This document shows, in pieces, positions 8,984 through 16,659 of a stretch of 51,600 nucleotides of DNA (the first letter of the stretch is position 1; the number at the start of each line of letters is the position of its first letter). Location of the stretch: NCBI GenBank assembly GCA_002435595.1, contig DJBL01000068.1:1-51600 (forward strand). The letters run 5' to 3'. This DNA is from Stenotrophomonas maltophilia (lineage in GTDB: Bacteria; Pseudomonadota; Gammaproteobacteria; Xanthomonadales; Xanthomonadaceae). A program made the translations under genes and the position numbers. The notes under the pieces are model-generated. The model was not told where the DNA came from and made no database searches. It saw only the letters and a list, made by a program, of their open reading frames with translations.

Positions 8984-10080
8984 CGCGCGGCGGCCCTGGC
9001 CGCGGTCACCACGCGCACGCGGTCACCCTCACCGAGGAAGCCGGCGCCGTCCACCACCACCTTGTCGCCGGGCTTGAGCCCTTCCAGGATCGCGGTCTGG
9101 CCGTTGACGGCCTGGCCGGTGCGCACGCGGTGGCGGGCGGCCTGCTGCTTGTCGTTGACGCTGAACACATAGCTGTGGCCATCACGCTGCACGATCGCCG
9201 CCGTCGGGATGGTCAGCGCCTGGCCGTCGCCGGTGACGATGCGACCTTCCACGTACATGCCCGGCTTGAGCGGGTCGGGCGCGGGCAGGTCGGCGTAGAT
9301 CGTGCCGGTCCGGGTCTGCGCATCCACCCCGGGGGTGACTGCCCGGATACGCCCGCTGACCACCTGGCCGGCGTAGGGCAGTTCGACGGTGTTGCCCACG
9401 GCCACATCGGCCAACTGGTTCTCCGGCAACTCCGCGCGCCATTCCAGGCGGCCGTCGCGGATCAGGCGCAGCAGCTCGGTGCCGGCCGACACCACCTGGC
9501 CCGGCTGCACCAGCCGCTTGGAGATGAGGCCATCGGCCGGCGCGCGCAGGTCGGCAAAATCGCGGCGCAGCTTGGCTGCGTCACGCGCCGCACGGGCGGT
9601 GGAGGTCTGCGCCTCGGCGTTGATGCGCGCTGCGCGCAGTTCGTCCAGGCTGCTGGCGCTGATCAGTTGCTGGGCGGCCAGCTTGGCGCTGCGTTCGTAG
9701 TTCATCCGCGCCAGCTCCTGCGAGGCCTGCGCCTGGCGCAGCGAGGCGTCGGCCTGGGCCAGCTCGCTGTCCAGGGTGCGGTGATCCAGCTGCAGCAGCA
9801 CCTGGCCCTGCTTCACCCACTGGCCCACGTCCACCGGCAACGCGGTCACGCGCTGGCCCGTGATTTCCACGCCCAACTGCATTTCCTCGTACGCGGTGAC
9901 CGGCCCGGAGACCAGCACCGTGCGCGCCATCGGCTGCAACTGCGCAGTGGCCAGCGAGACCGGCAACGCCGAGCTCGCGGTCGCCGCCTCGGCCGAGGCG
10001 GTCTCGTCCTTGCCACCGCAGGCCGACAACAGCGCGGCGATCAGGATCAGGGAAGAACAGCGGAGGAGTCGGTCACGCAT
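8980..10080 (-). CDS. RND efflux periplasmic adaptor (membrane fusion lipoprotein)
   Basis: 366-residue membrane fusion protein linking the RND pump to an outer-membrane channel. The chosen start (MRDRLLRCSSLILIAALLSACGG) gives a lipobox LLSAC; the frame is open 15 codons further, but those residues would displace the signal. The order is typical: a beta-barrel/lipoyl half (YEEMQLGVEITGQRV, VDVGQWVKQGQVLLQLD), an alpha-hairpin (about residues 85-150), the second lipoyl half (LRAPADGLISKRLVQPGQVV), then the beta-barrel and the membrane-proximal domain. It lies 44 bp downstream of the tetR gene and overlaps the RND gene by 4 bp. Confidence 0.93.
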   Translation of the reverse strand: MRDRLLRCSSLILIAALLSACGGKDETASAEAATASSALPVSLATAQLQPMARTVLVSGPVTAYEEMQLGVEITGQRVTALPVDVGQWVKQGQVLLQLDHRTLDSELAQADASLRQAQASQELARMNYERSAKLAAQQLISASSLDELRAARINAEAQTSTARAARDAAKLRRDFADLRAPADGLISKRLVQPGQVVSAGTELLRLIRDGRLEWRAELPENQLADVAVGNTVELPYAGQVVSGRIRAVTPGVDAQTRTGTIYADLPAPDPLKPGMYVEGRIVTGDGQALTIPTAAIVQRDGHSYVFSVNDKQQAARHRVRTGQAVNGQTAILEGLKPGDKVVVDGAGFLGEGDRVRVVTAARAAAR

Positions 10081-10124
10081 CGGTGGGGCTTCCGTGTCGG
10101 AGCAGCGGTAACGGGAGGGAAACA

Positions 10125-10757
10125 TCAGGGGGTGGCAGCCAGCCGCCGTTCGATACCATCGAGCATCAGGCCCAGGCCCTGCTCGAAGCGCGTGTCGAAG
10201 TCGACCTCGCTCCAGACATCACGGGCCTGCCAGCAATGGGGAAAACGTTCCTCGGCCAGCGCCAGGAACGCTTCGCCCAGCGCCTCCATGCTGCCGTCGC
10301 CGGGCCACGACTGTTCTTCGATCACAAAGCCCATCGTGTAATACACCAGGTCCATCGAGGTGGTCGCGGCAAAGCGCGCCGGCGCACCGGCGCCGACCAG
10401 CGCGGCGATACTTGCCTCGCCCACCCGCAACACGTTCTCGGTCGCCAGGAACGTGCCGGCGTAGACCCGCGCGCCATCGCGGCGGGCCTTGAACGCCAGC
10501 CGGAACTCGCGCGCGATCTGCAGCAGGCTTTGTCGCCACGGCTGCCCGGCGGGAATCACGCGGGCGACGTCGCAGATCATCGCGTCGGCCATGGCGTCGA
10601 TCAGCGCCTGCTTGCTCTTGAAGTGCCAGTACAGCGAGGGCGCGCGGATACCCAGCGAACAGGCCACCTTGCGCAGGGTCACCCCTTCCAGCCCCGCCTC
10701 ATCCAGGATCCGGAAGGCCGCCTCGACGATGTTTTCCCGCCCGATCGGCTGACGCAC
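10125..10757 (-). CDS. TetR-family repressor of the efflux operon
   Basis: 210-residue TetR regulator. The N-terminal HTH includes GLEGVTLRKVACSLGIRAPSLYWHFKSKQALI, the pattern of the classical TetR subgroup (PF00440 plus the PF02909-like C-terminal ligand domain). GTG at 10757 is preferred because AAGGG sits about 8 bases upstream. A much longer frame is open upstream but reads through the operator region and the neighbouring gene. It is the first gene of tetR-MFP-RND on the minus strand, with two palindromes (10771-10785 and 10795-10807) directly upstream, so autorepression together with repression of the pump is expected. Confidence 0.9.
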   Translation of the reverse strand: MRQPIGRENIVEAAFRILDEAGLEGVTLRKVACSLGIRAPSLYWHFKSKQALIDAMADAMICDVARVIPAGQPWRQSLLQIAREFRLAFKARRDGARVYAGTFLATENVLRVGEASIAALVGAGAPARFAATTSMDLVYYTMGFVIEEQSWPGDGSMEALGEAFLALAEERFPHCWQARDVWSEVDFDTRFEQGLGLMLDGIERRLAATP

Positions 10758-10770
10758 CTGCTGGCCCTTG

Positions 10771-10785
10771 CCTAACGATGTTAGG
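10771..10785. promoter_or_regulatory. TetR operator 1 (palindrome)
   Basis: CCTAACGATGTTAGG, a perfect inverted repeat of 6-bp arms around GAT, 14 bp upstream of the GTG start of the TetR gene. The second copy lies 23 bp away centre to centre. Confidence 0.75.
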
Positions 10786-10794
10786 GGCGCGAAT

Positions 10795-10807
10795 CTAACA
10801 GCGTTAG
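10795..10807. promoter_or_regulatory. TetR operator 2 (palindrome)
   Basis: CTAACAGCGTTAG, the same CTAAC/GTTAG arms around AGC. With operator 1 it forms a tandem pair about two helical turns apart, which suits binding of two TetR dimers over the operon promoter. Confidence 0.72.
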
Positions 10808-10907
10808 GTTGGTCCGCGCAAGGAGGCGACCGCGACCGCTGCTGGCGACCGGGTGGACGGGGCAATACCATGCCGGTCAGGGCCTGGCGCCCAAGGGAGG
10901 GAGCAGG

Positions 10908-11378
10908 ATGCACTCGAAGAACGGGACGCTGGCGCTGGCGCTGGCCGTGTGGTTTGCCAGCGTGGGCGCACGTGCGCACGCCGGCCCCATGGACGGCGAG
11001 GGCGCTGCAATTCCCTACGCGTCCCCGGACGCCGCGCTCGTCGCGCTGCGCGCGGCCCCCCACGTCAGCGAGCGGCTGGAGAACGACTGGTTCGCGCTCC
11101 AGGATCATCAGGGGCACGTGCTGTGGTCGATCACCGCAGCGGGCAACGCAATGCACCCCTCGATGGTCAAGCGCACCCTGGTCCGGCGCGACGGCGGGGT
11201 CGAGATCGGGATGTCGATCAAGTGCGGTGCATCCAGACAGGCCTGCGACACGCTGGTGCAGACATTCCAGGTCAACAACGATCGCCTTCGCCAACGTCTG
11301 CGCGACACGACCACCGCGGCGCTGCCGGCGGCGCCGGCGGAGCCCACGCCGGCCGGTGCAGCCGACCCGCCACGCTAG
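10908..11378 (+). CDS. Hypothetical exported protein
   Basis: 156 residues with a signal peptide (LALALAVWFASVGARAHA). The mature part is predicted mixed alpha/beta (DWFALQDHQGHVLWSITAAG, GVEIGMSIKCGASRQACDTLVQTF), with two cysteines about 7 residues apart that could form a disulfide. The tail is Ala/Pro-rich. The ATG at 10908 is chosen because GGGAGGGAGCAGG precedes it. It runs divergently from the efflux operon and is followed 11 bp later by the beta-flower gene, so the two are probably co-transcribed. Family not recognised. Confidence 0.7.
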   Translation: MHSKNGTLALALAVWFASVGARAHAGPMDGEGAAIPYASPDAALVALRAAPHVSERLENDWFALQDHQGHVLWSITAAGNAMHPSMVKRTLVRRDGGVEIGMSIKCGASRQACDTLVQTFQVNNDRLRQRLRDTTTAALPAAPAEPTPAGAADPPR

Positions 11379-11389
11379 CCGAGACCGCC

Positions 11390-11821
11390 ATGTTCCCGAG
11401 AAAACGCCTTGCCTGGGTGTGCGCCACCCTGCTGCTGATGCCTTCCATCGGGCACGCCCTGCAGCTGTCGCTCTACGACACCCGTGGGTACGCCGTTGCC
11501 TACCTGGACACCGATCAGCAGATGACCGTCTACCTGTGGGATGGGCAGCCGGTGGCCTACGTGGATGGGCAGTCCCTCTATGGCTTCAACGGCAGGCACC
11601 TGGGGTGGCTCAAGAACCGCGTGGTCGTGGACCATGACGGTTACGCGGTCGGATTCACTGAAAGCGTGATCCGGCGCCGCACGCGCGTGGAGCGCATCAA
11701 GGGCCTGCAACAACTCACCCCGCTGAAAGCACTGCCGCAGCTGGAACCGATGGAACCACTGCAGGCCGGCGGCTGGTCGGATGTCCCGCTGGATGTGTTC
11801 CTGTCGATGGGACGGAACTAG
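11390..11821 (+). CDS. Four-fold beta-flower-like exported protein
   Basis: 143 residues with a signal peptide (about 1-23, ending GHA). The mature region contains repeated Tyr/Gly-rich strands: LSLYDTRGYAVAYL, MTVYLWDGQPVAYVDG, SLYGFNGRHLGWLKN and VVVDHDGYAVGF. This spacing matches the family named 4-fold beta flower protein, usually of unknown function; the assignment is from memory of the repeat pattern. A C-terminal Arg/Leu/Pro-rich tail follows. It sits 11 bp after the preceding exported-protein gene. Confidence 0.72.
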   Translation: MFPRKRLAWVCATLLLMPSIGHALQLSLYDTRGYAVAYLDTDQQMTVYLWDGQPVAYVDGQSLYGFNGRHLGWLKNRVVVDHDGYAVGFTESVIRRRTRVERIKGLQQLTPLKALPQLEPMEPLQAGGWSDVPLDVFLSMGRN

Positions 11822-12264
11822 GCCGCATCGCGTGGCGGAGGGTGTGCCACGCATCTACGTCCACCTGAATCAACACGCCTGGTCAGGGTCACGTGCCGCG
11901 CTCCGCGCGGGAGCATCTGGCGGCTGAGCGCCTGGCGCGCCTTCCACCGCCGCGAGCATGGCGTACCCATTCGGAACATGCCCTCACGGTGGCAAGCAGC
12001 ATCGTCGCCCTCTCGCTTACCGGTTTGCCCCTTATTGCGCACTGCGTCCCGGGCGAAGTCGTCAGGACTGACCACCACGGAGCCATCACCTTCCAACCAG
12101 ACGGCCTTGTAAACATCGGGAGGTGGAATAGCGTTGTCCCAAACCCTCCGACCGGCGCCGCCTTATACCGCCACCGCGTGGCTGACTCCTCAAGTGAAGC
12201 CACGTCAAAGCGCTTTCAAAACGCCTCGGCTAGACTCCGGCTTTCCATTCGCGAAGGTGTATTC
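11822..12264. other. 443-bp intergenic segment of unclear content
   Basis: No gene is convincingly supported. Both strands stay open over much of 11890-12260, and the stretch 11990-12230 has lower G+C than its surroundings. No SMAG palindrome or strong terminator was seen. The promoter of the lipoprotein gene at 12265 must lie at its right end. Confidence 0.5.
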
Positions 12265-13104
12265 ATGCCAGGCCGCATTCGTCTTTCCCTTCTCGCCACC
12301 ACCACGGCGCTGGTGCTCGCCGGCTGCGGTGCCGGCTCCGAATCCGCGCCCACCGCGTCCGCGCCGACCCCGGATGCACCCGTAGCGACCAGCCCGGCCA
12401 GCGCTGCCGCCGCCGAGCAGGCCGCACCGCAGCCTGCCACCGCCGCCGCGCCCAGCGCCCGGAGCGTATTGACTGCCATCAGCGATATCGACGGCGGTGG
12501 TGCGCTCAGCTACGACGTGGAGAACGGCAGCAAGATCCATTACTGGCATGGCCAGCAGTTCGAGGCCGGCGGCAAGCAGTACTACACCGGCTTTGCCTGG
12601 ATCACGCCGCACAAGTACGGTGCCGACCGCGAGACTGGCCGCATCGATCCGGCCGCCAAAGTCACCCTTGCCCATGCCACCTTCGTGGCCGACGGCGATC
12701 GGGCGTGGACGCTGCAGGGCAGCGAGCCGTTCATCGGCGAGTTCGGCCAGGCCGAACAGGGCAATGCCATCGATACGTCGCGCAAGCCGCAGACGTTCAC
12801 CACTGCGTCCGGCCGCGTGTTGCTGGCCCTCCCCAGCCGCGCTGGCACCGGCGATGCGGGCGCGCCTGCGTATGAGGTGCTGGTGTTCAACCCGCACGAA
12901 CTGCAGGGGACCGAGGAGCGCAAGTGGACCTTCCTCGGCACCGTGGCCGCCGGTACTGCCGGTGCCACTGCCGCGCCGCTGGAGCTGGTGGCCGTGGACG
13001 GTTCGGACCTGCCGGCGCTGCGCGTGAAGACGGCGGGGGGTGACAAGGCCACCGAGTACCGTTACGATCCCGGCCATAACACCTACCGGCCGATCTCCCG
13101 GTAG
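12265..13104 (+). CDS. Hypothetical lipoprotein
   Basis: 279 residues. The signal peptide ends in a lipobox (TTTALVLAGCGAG), followed by about 50 residues of Ala/Pro/Thr-rich linker and a predicted beta-rich globular domain (KIHYWHGQQFEAGGKQYYTGFAW, FIGEFGQAEQGNAIDTSRKPQTF, ELVAVDGSDLPALRV, YRYDPGHNTYRPISR). No known domain is recognised. The next gene but one encodes a peptidoglycan hydrolase-like protein, and the gene between encodes another Ala/Pro-linked lipoprotein of similar build, so an immunity or envelope-defence role is possible but unproven. The ATG at 12265 is preceded by AAGGTG. Confidence 0.8.
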   Translation: MPGRIRLSLLATTTALVLAGCGAGSESAPTASAPTPDAPVATSPASAAAAEQAAPQPATAAAPSARSVLTAISDIDGGGALSYDVENGSKIHYWHGQQFEAGGKQYYTGFAWITPHKYGADRETGRIDPAAKVTLAHATFVADGDRAWTLQGSEPFIGEFGQAEQGNAIDTSRKPQTFTTASGRVLLALPSRAGTGDAGAPAYEVLVFNPHELQGTEERKWTFLGTVAAGTAGATAAPLELVAVDGSDLPALRVKTAGGDKATEYRYDPGHNTYRPISR

Positions 13105-13421
13105 CGGACCCAAGGATGTGGTCCGGATCGGCCCATACGTGGCAGCGCCTGCGCTGTCGCGTGGCACGCATGGAGATCGCGATGCATACGGACACTACCC
13201 GGGTCGGTCCGCGGAAGACGTTTCTTCACTCCGCACTCACCCTCTTCGATCGCCTGGCCGTCCCCGGCCAGTACCGCCCAGCGAACGTCAGCCATGACGA
13301 CGCAGCGTCGTCGTGTGCGTCGTCCAGCGCCCCGTGCGTGCGCGGACCGGCGATGCGCCTGCACGGCGCCGGGTGCTCCCTTTACTCATCGGCCGCGGCC
13401 GATTCTCCCTGAGACGACACC
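13105..13421. other. 317-bp intergenic segment
   Basis: I see no supportable gene. Short open frames exist on both strands but lack ribosome sites and recognisable protein features. No strong hairpin or palindrome was noticed. Confidence 0.5.
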
Positions 13422-14306
13422 ATGCCTACCGCCCTTGAACAGCCGGCTGTGATTTCCGTTGCGCGCTCCCTCCGCGCCCTTCCCGCCCGCCACGCCCTGT
13501 GGCTGGGCGTGTGCCTGGTTGCCGGCCTGACCGCCTGCAAGCCGCAGGCGCCCGCAGGCGAACCGTCGGCAGCGCCCGCAGCGGCTGCTGCAAGCGCGCC
13601 GGCTACTGCCACTGCGGCTACGCCCACCGCCGCCGCACCGGTCGCGCTCAGCGCCGGGCAGCTGCAGGCCGTGGTCGATGGGATGCTGCGCAAGGCTTAC
13701 GGCGAAAAGGCCTTCAACGCCGCCACCGGCTGCTGGTCGCACAGCTTTGAAGGCGCCAACGACACGCTGGACTACTGCATGAAGGCGGACACGCCCAAGG
13801 TCGTGGCCGCCGCCTCCGGTACCCAGGTGTACGTCCAGACCTACAGCGATCCCAACGCGGATACCTACTCGCTGGTGGATCCGGGCCTGCGCGGCCTGTT
13901 CGCCGCGACGGTGACCGCCGATGGCAGTTGGCAGCCGCTGGCCAGCACCGCCGCCATCGACCAGGGCCAGGCCGGCGATTGCGGCTGCCGCGATGCGCAG
14001 CTGGTGCAGGTCGGCCCGGATCGGCACGGCTGGCTGGGCACCGCCGGCGGTACCTGGCAGGGTGTGAGCGTCACCCAATACACGCTGCTGGTGCCGGTCA
14101 ACGGCGCGTTCCGCGATGTCTCGCGCATCGCGCAGAGCACCGAAGACTCGCCGAGCGAAGTCGTGCAGATCCAGATCGATGCGACCGGCACGCCGGTCGA
14201 TGGTTTCTATCCCATCAAGGCGACCCGCCAGGGTGATGGTGCAGCGGCGGCAACGTCGGTGATCGCCTACGACCCCAAGCAGCAGGTCTACCCCGGGGCG
14301 CCGTAA
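13422..14306 (+). CDS. Lipoprotein upstream of a peptidoglycan hydrolase, candidate immunity protein
   Basis: 294 residues. The N-terminal basic segment and hydrophobic helix end in a lipobox (LVAGLTAC), then a 50-residue Ala/Pro/Thr linker. The globular domain holds four or more cysteines (ATGCWSHSF, LDYCMKAD, GDCGCRDAQ), suggesting disulfides in the periplasm. It ends IAYDPKQQVYPGAP, which resembles the end of the preceding lipoprotein (YRYDPGHNTYRP). It lies 45 bp upstream of a signal-less double peptidoglycan hydrolase, the arrangement seen for lipoprotein immunity genes of Xanthomonadaceae type IV secretion effectors. The immunity role is inference from context only. Confidence 0.78.
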   Translation: MPTALEQPAVISVARSLRALPARHALWLGVCLVAGLTACKPQAPAGEPSAAPAAAAASAPATATAATPTAAAPVALSAGQLQAVVDGMLRKAYGEKAFNAATGCWSHSFEGANDTLDYCMKADTPKVVAAASGTQVYVQTYSDPNADTYSLVDPGLRGLFAATVTADGSWQPLASTAAIDQGQAGDCGCRDAQLVQVGPDRHGWLGTAGGTWQGVSVTQYTLLVPVNGAFRDVSRIAQSTEDSPSEVVQIQIDATGTPVDGFYPIKATRQGDGAAAATSVIAYDPKQQVYPGAP

Positions 14307-14351
14307 CGCCTCATTTCGATGTTCAGCTGAATCACTAAAAGGAAACTTGCT

Positions 14352-16544
14352 ATGTCAAATCGGGACGAACGCTGGGCAGCGCACCGGCAGGAACTGGAAG
14401 CGGCGGCCAAGACCGCCGGGATCGACGTGGACGTGATGGTGAAGATCGCCGGCTTCGAGTCCGGCTTCAATCCGAACGCGCGGCCGATCTCCACCTCCAA
14501 GCCGGAACTGAACACCATCACGCAGTACGACGGCACCAAGGCCATTTCCTCGGCGCATGGCTACGGCCAGTTCCTCAATGGCACCTGGCACGACATGGTG
14601 CAGAAGTACGGCGAAAAGTACGGCGTGGCCAATGCCGCGGACATGACCAAGGAGCAGACCAACTCGCCCAAGCTGCGCGAGAACACCAAGCTGCAGGCGG
14701 GCATGCTGGCCGAATTCACCCGCGAGAACATCGAGCGCGCCTCGCAGTACGGCGGCAAGGACGTGGACGCCAATGTCTACGCCATGCACAACCTGGGCTC
14801 GACCGATGCGGTCAGCTTCCTGTCCAAGCTGCGCGACAACCCCAATGCGCGCGTGGACAGCGTGCTGAGCAGCAAGGTGATCTCCGGCAACCCGGCGCTG
14901 TACGGCGATGGCAGCATCTCGCTGCAGAGTGCCTACGCCAAGATGGGCGACCACATGGATCGCTACCAGGGCTACGCCGACGAAGCCACGCGCGGCCTGC
15001 CCAGCGGCACGCTCAGCCACACCGCCGCAGCACCTTCGCGCGCGGCACGTGATCCGATGGCCGACGGCATGCTCTCGCCCAACGAACGCGGCGCGCCGGT
15101 GGAGCAGCTGCAGCAGCAGCTCAACGCGCTGGGCTACACCGACCGCAACGGCAAGCCGCTGGGTACCGACGGTTCGTATGGCGACAACACCCGTCATGCG
15201 GTGGAGAACTTCCAGCGCGACCACGGCCTGACCGTGGATGGCGTGGCCGGTCGTGACACCCTGCAGGCGCTGCGCACGCAGGCGCCGGAGCATGCCCAGG
15301 CTGCACCGGCCCAGGCTGCACCGACCCAGGCACAGAGCGCTGCGGTGGCCGCAGGCGCCGCCGCCGTGGTGGGCGCTGCCGCCGTCGCCGCTGCGGCCCC
15401 GGCCAAGGCCGCCGAGCAGAGTGCCCCGGCACAGTCGGCCGCACCGGCCGCACCGGCTCCCGCTGGCGATGGCATCGAGCTCAACCGTGCCTACGAGCTG
15501 ACCAAGCAGTTCGACAACGTCAAGTACGGCTTCGGCGACAAGCGCCCGGAAGGCGGCACGGTGGACTGCTCGGGCTGGGTGGTGCGTTTGACCAATCAGA
15601 GCATGGCCGAGGTCAACGAAAAGGCCGGGCGCACCGTGTTCGCCGAAAGCGAGAAGTACAGCCCGGGCTACGACCACGCCGCCGGCATCATCCAGAAGGC
15701 CTCCGAGCGTTCGGGCACCCTGCTTTCCGGCAAGGAAGTCACCGCCGGCGCACTGCGCGAGGGCATGATCATCGGTGAAGACAACGGTGCCAAGGGCTGG
15801 GACCGCGGCCGCTTCAACGGCATCGACCACATCACCATGGTGGTGCGCGATCCCAGCGATGGCCAGCTGAAGGTGAGCCAGTCGCGTAGTGGCGAAGGCG
15901 TGGAGATGATCCCGCTGCAGGGCTACCTGGACCGCAAGCACGCGCGGGGCGTGGAGCTGTTTGCCACCGATCCGCTGGCCGCCGGCCGCGACCTGATCAA
16001 GGACGGCGGCGGTCGCGCTGCTGCCGGCGAGCGCGCACCGGCGCCGCACGCCGCGCCGGAGAAGGCTGCGGCGTCCTCGCACGCCACGCTGCGCGAAGAC
16101 AGCCGTGGCAGCAACGTGCAAGCCCTGCAGGAATCGCTGAACAAGCTCGGCTACACCGACCGCAACGGCAAGCCGCTGGACGTGGACAGCAAGTTCGGCG
16201 CGCACACCGAGGAAGCGGTCAAGGCCTTCCAGCGCGACAAGGGCCTGGGCGCCGACGGCATCGTTGGTCCCAAGACCCACGCCGCGCTGGACCAGGCACG
16301 CGAGCAGGCCAAGGCACCGCAGGCCGGGAAGGAAGGCAACAGCGTGCTCTCCTCGCTGTTCAACGCCGCCCGCGACGGCAATGCCGATGGCATGCGTAAC
16401 GCGCTGGCCGGCCTGGCCGATTCACCGGCGGGCCGCGCCTTTACCGAAATGCGCGACAACCTGCAGCAGCAGTTGAACGCACGCCAGCCCGAGCAGAGCA
16501 CGCAGGCTCCGGCGGCGCAGAGCCAGCCCGCTGCCGAGCGCTGA
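14352..16544 (+). CDS. Two-domain peptidoglycan hydrolase-like protein, candidate secreted effector
   Basis: 730 residues with no signal peptide. Residues 1-200 form a lysozyme/transglycosylase-like domain (GFESGFNPNA with Glu36 as candidate catalytic residue; GYGQFLNGTW). A peptidoglycan-binding type 1 domain lies at about 241-306, then a long Ala/Pro/Gln linker. An NlpC/P60-like domain spans about 373-540 (DCSGW, Cys406; IDHITMVV, His493). A second peptidoglycan-binding domain lies at about 579-649, followed by a Gln-rich tail. Both binding domains contain the same LGYTDRNGKPL. A cytosolic origin with two wall-cleaving domains, next to a lipoprotein gene, fits an interbacterial effector. 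No clear XVIPCD export domain is present. The RBS is AAAGGAAAC. A strong terminator follows. Confidence 0.88.
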   Translation: MSNRDERWAAHRQELEAAAKTAGIDVDVMVKIAGFESGFNPNARPISTSKPELNTITQYDGTKAISSAHGYGQFLNGTWHDMVQKYGEKYGVANAADMTKEQTNSPKLRENTKLQAGMLAEFTRENIERASQYGGKDVDANVYAMHNLGSTDAVSFLSKLRDNPNARVDSVLSSKVISGNPALYGDGSISLQSAYAKMGDHMDRYQGYADEATRGLPSGTLSHTAAAPSRAARDPMADGMLSPNERGAPVEQLQQQLNALGYTDRNGKPLGTDGSYGDNTRHAVENFQRDHGLTVDGVAGRDTLQALRTQAPEHAQAAPAQAAPTQAQSAAVAAGAAAVVGAAAVAAAAPAKAAEQSAPAQSAAPAAPAPAGDGIELNRAYELTKQFDNVKYGFGDKRPEGGTVDCSGWVVRLTNQSMAEVNEKAGRTVFAESEKYSPGYDHAAGIIQKASERSGTLLSGKEVTAGALREGMIIGEDNGAKGWDRGRFNGIDHITMVVRDPSDGQLKVSQSRSGEGVEMIPLQGYLDRKHARGVELFATDPLAAGRDLIKDGGGRAAAGERAPAPHAAPEKAAASSHATLREDSRGSNVQALQESLNKLGYTDRNGKPLDVDSKFGAHTEEAVKAFQRDKGLGADGIVGPKTHAALDQAREQAKAPQAGKEGNSVLSSLFNAARDGNADGMRNALAGLADSPAGRAFTEMRDNLQQQLNARQPEQSTQAPAAQSQPAAER

Positions 16545-16567
16545 GGCCAGGCAACACGCGTAGGGGC

Positions 16568-16611
16568 GCCATCGCCGGGGACCAGGATGTCCTCGGCGGT
16601 GGCTTTTTTTT
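16568..16611 (+). terminator. Rho-independent terminator after the peptidoglycan hydrolase gene
   Basis: A 15-bp stem (GCCATCGCCGGGGAC pairing with GTCCTCGGCGGTGGC, with two G-U pairs) around CAGGAT is followed by eight T residues. Confidence 0.9.
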
Positions 16612-16659
16612 ACTGAGGGCCGCCTGCGTTGCCAAGGCCACGGTGGCGGCACGCCCGCC

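Noticed and set aside
11889..12203. Minus-strand open frame of 104 codons in the spacer before the lipoprotein gene
   Set aside because: No ribosome site, domain or neighbour support, and the plus strand is open as well; kept only as an unexplained spacer.
15950..16544. C-terminal XVIPCD-type secretion domain in the peptidoglycan hydrolase
   Set aside because: The last ~80 residues are helical and Gln-rich but do not show the conserved XVIPCD motifs I know, so X-T4SS export is not claimed.
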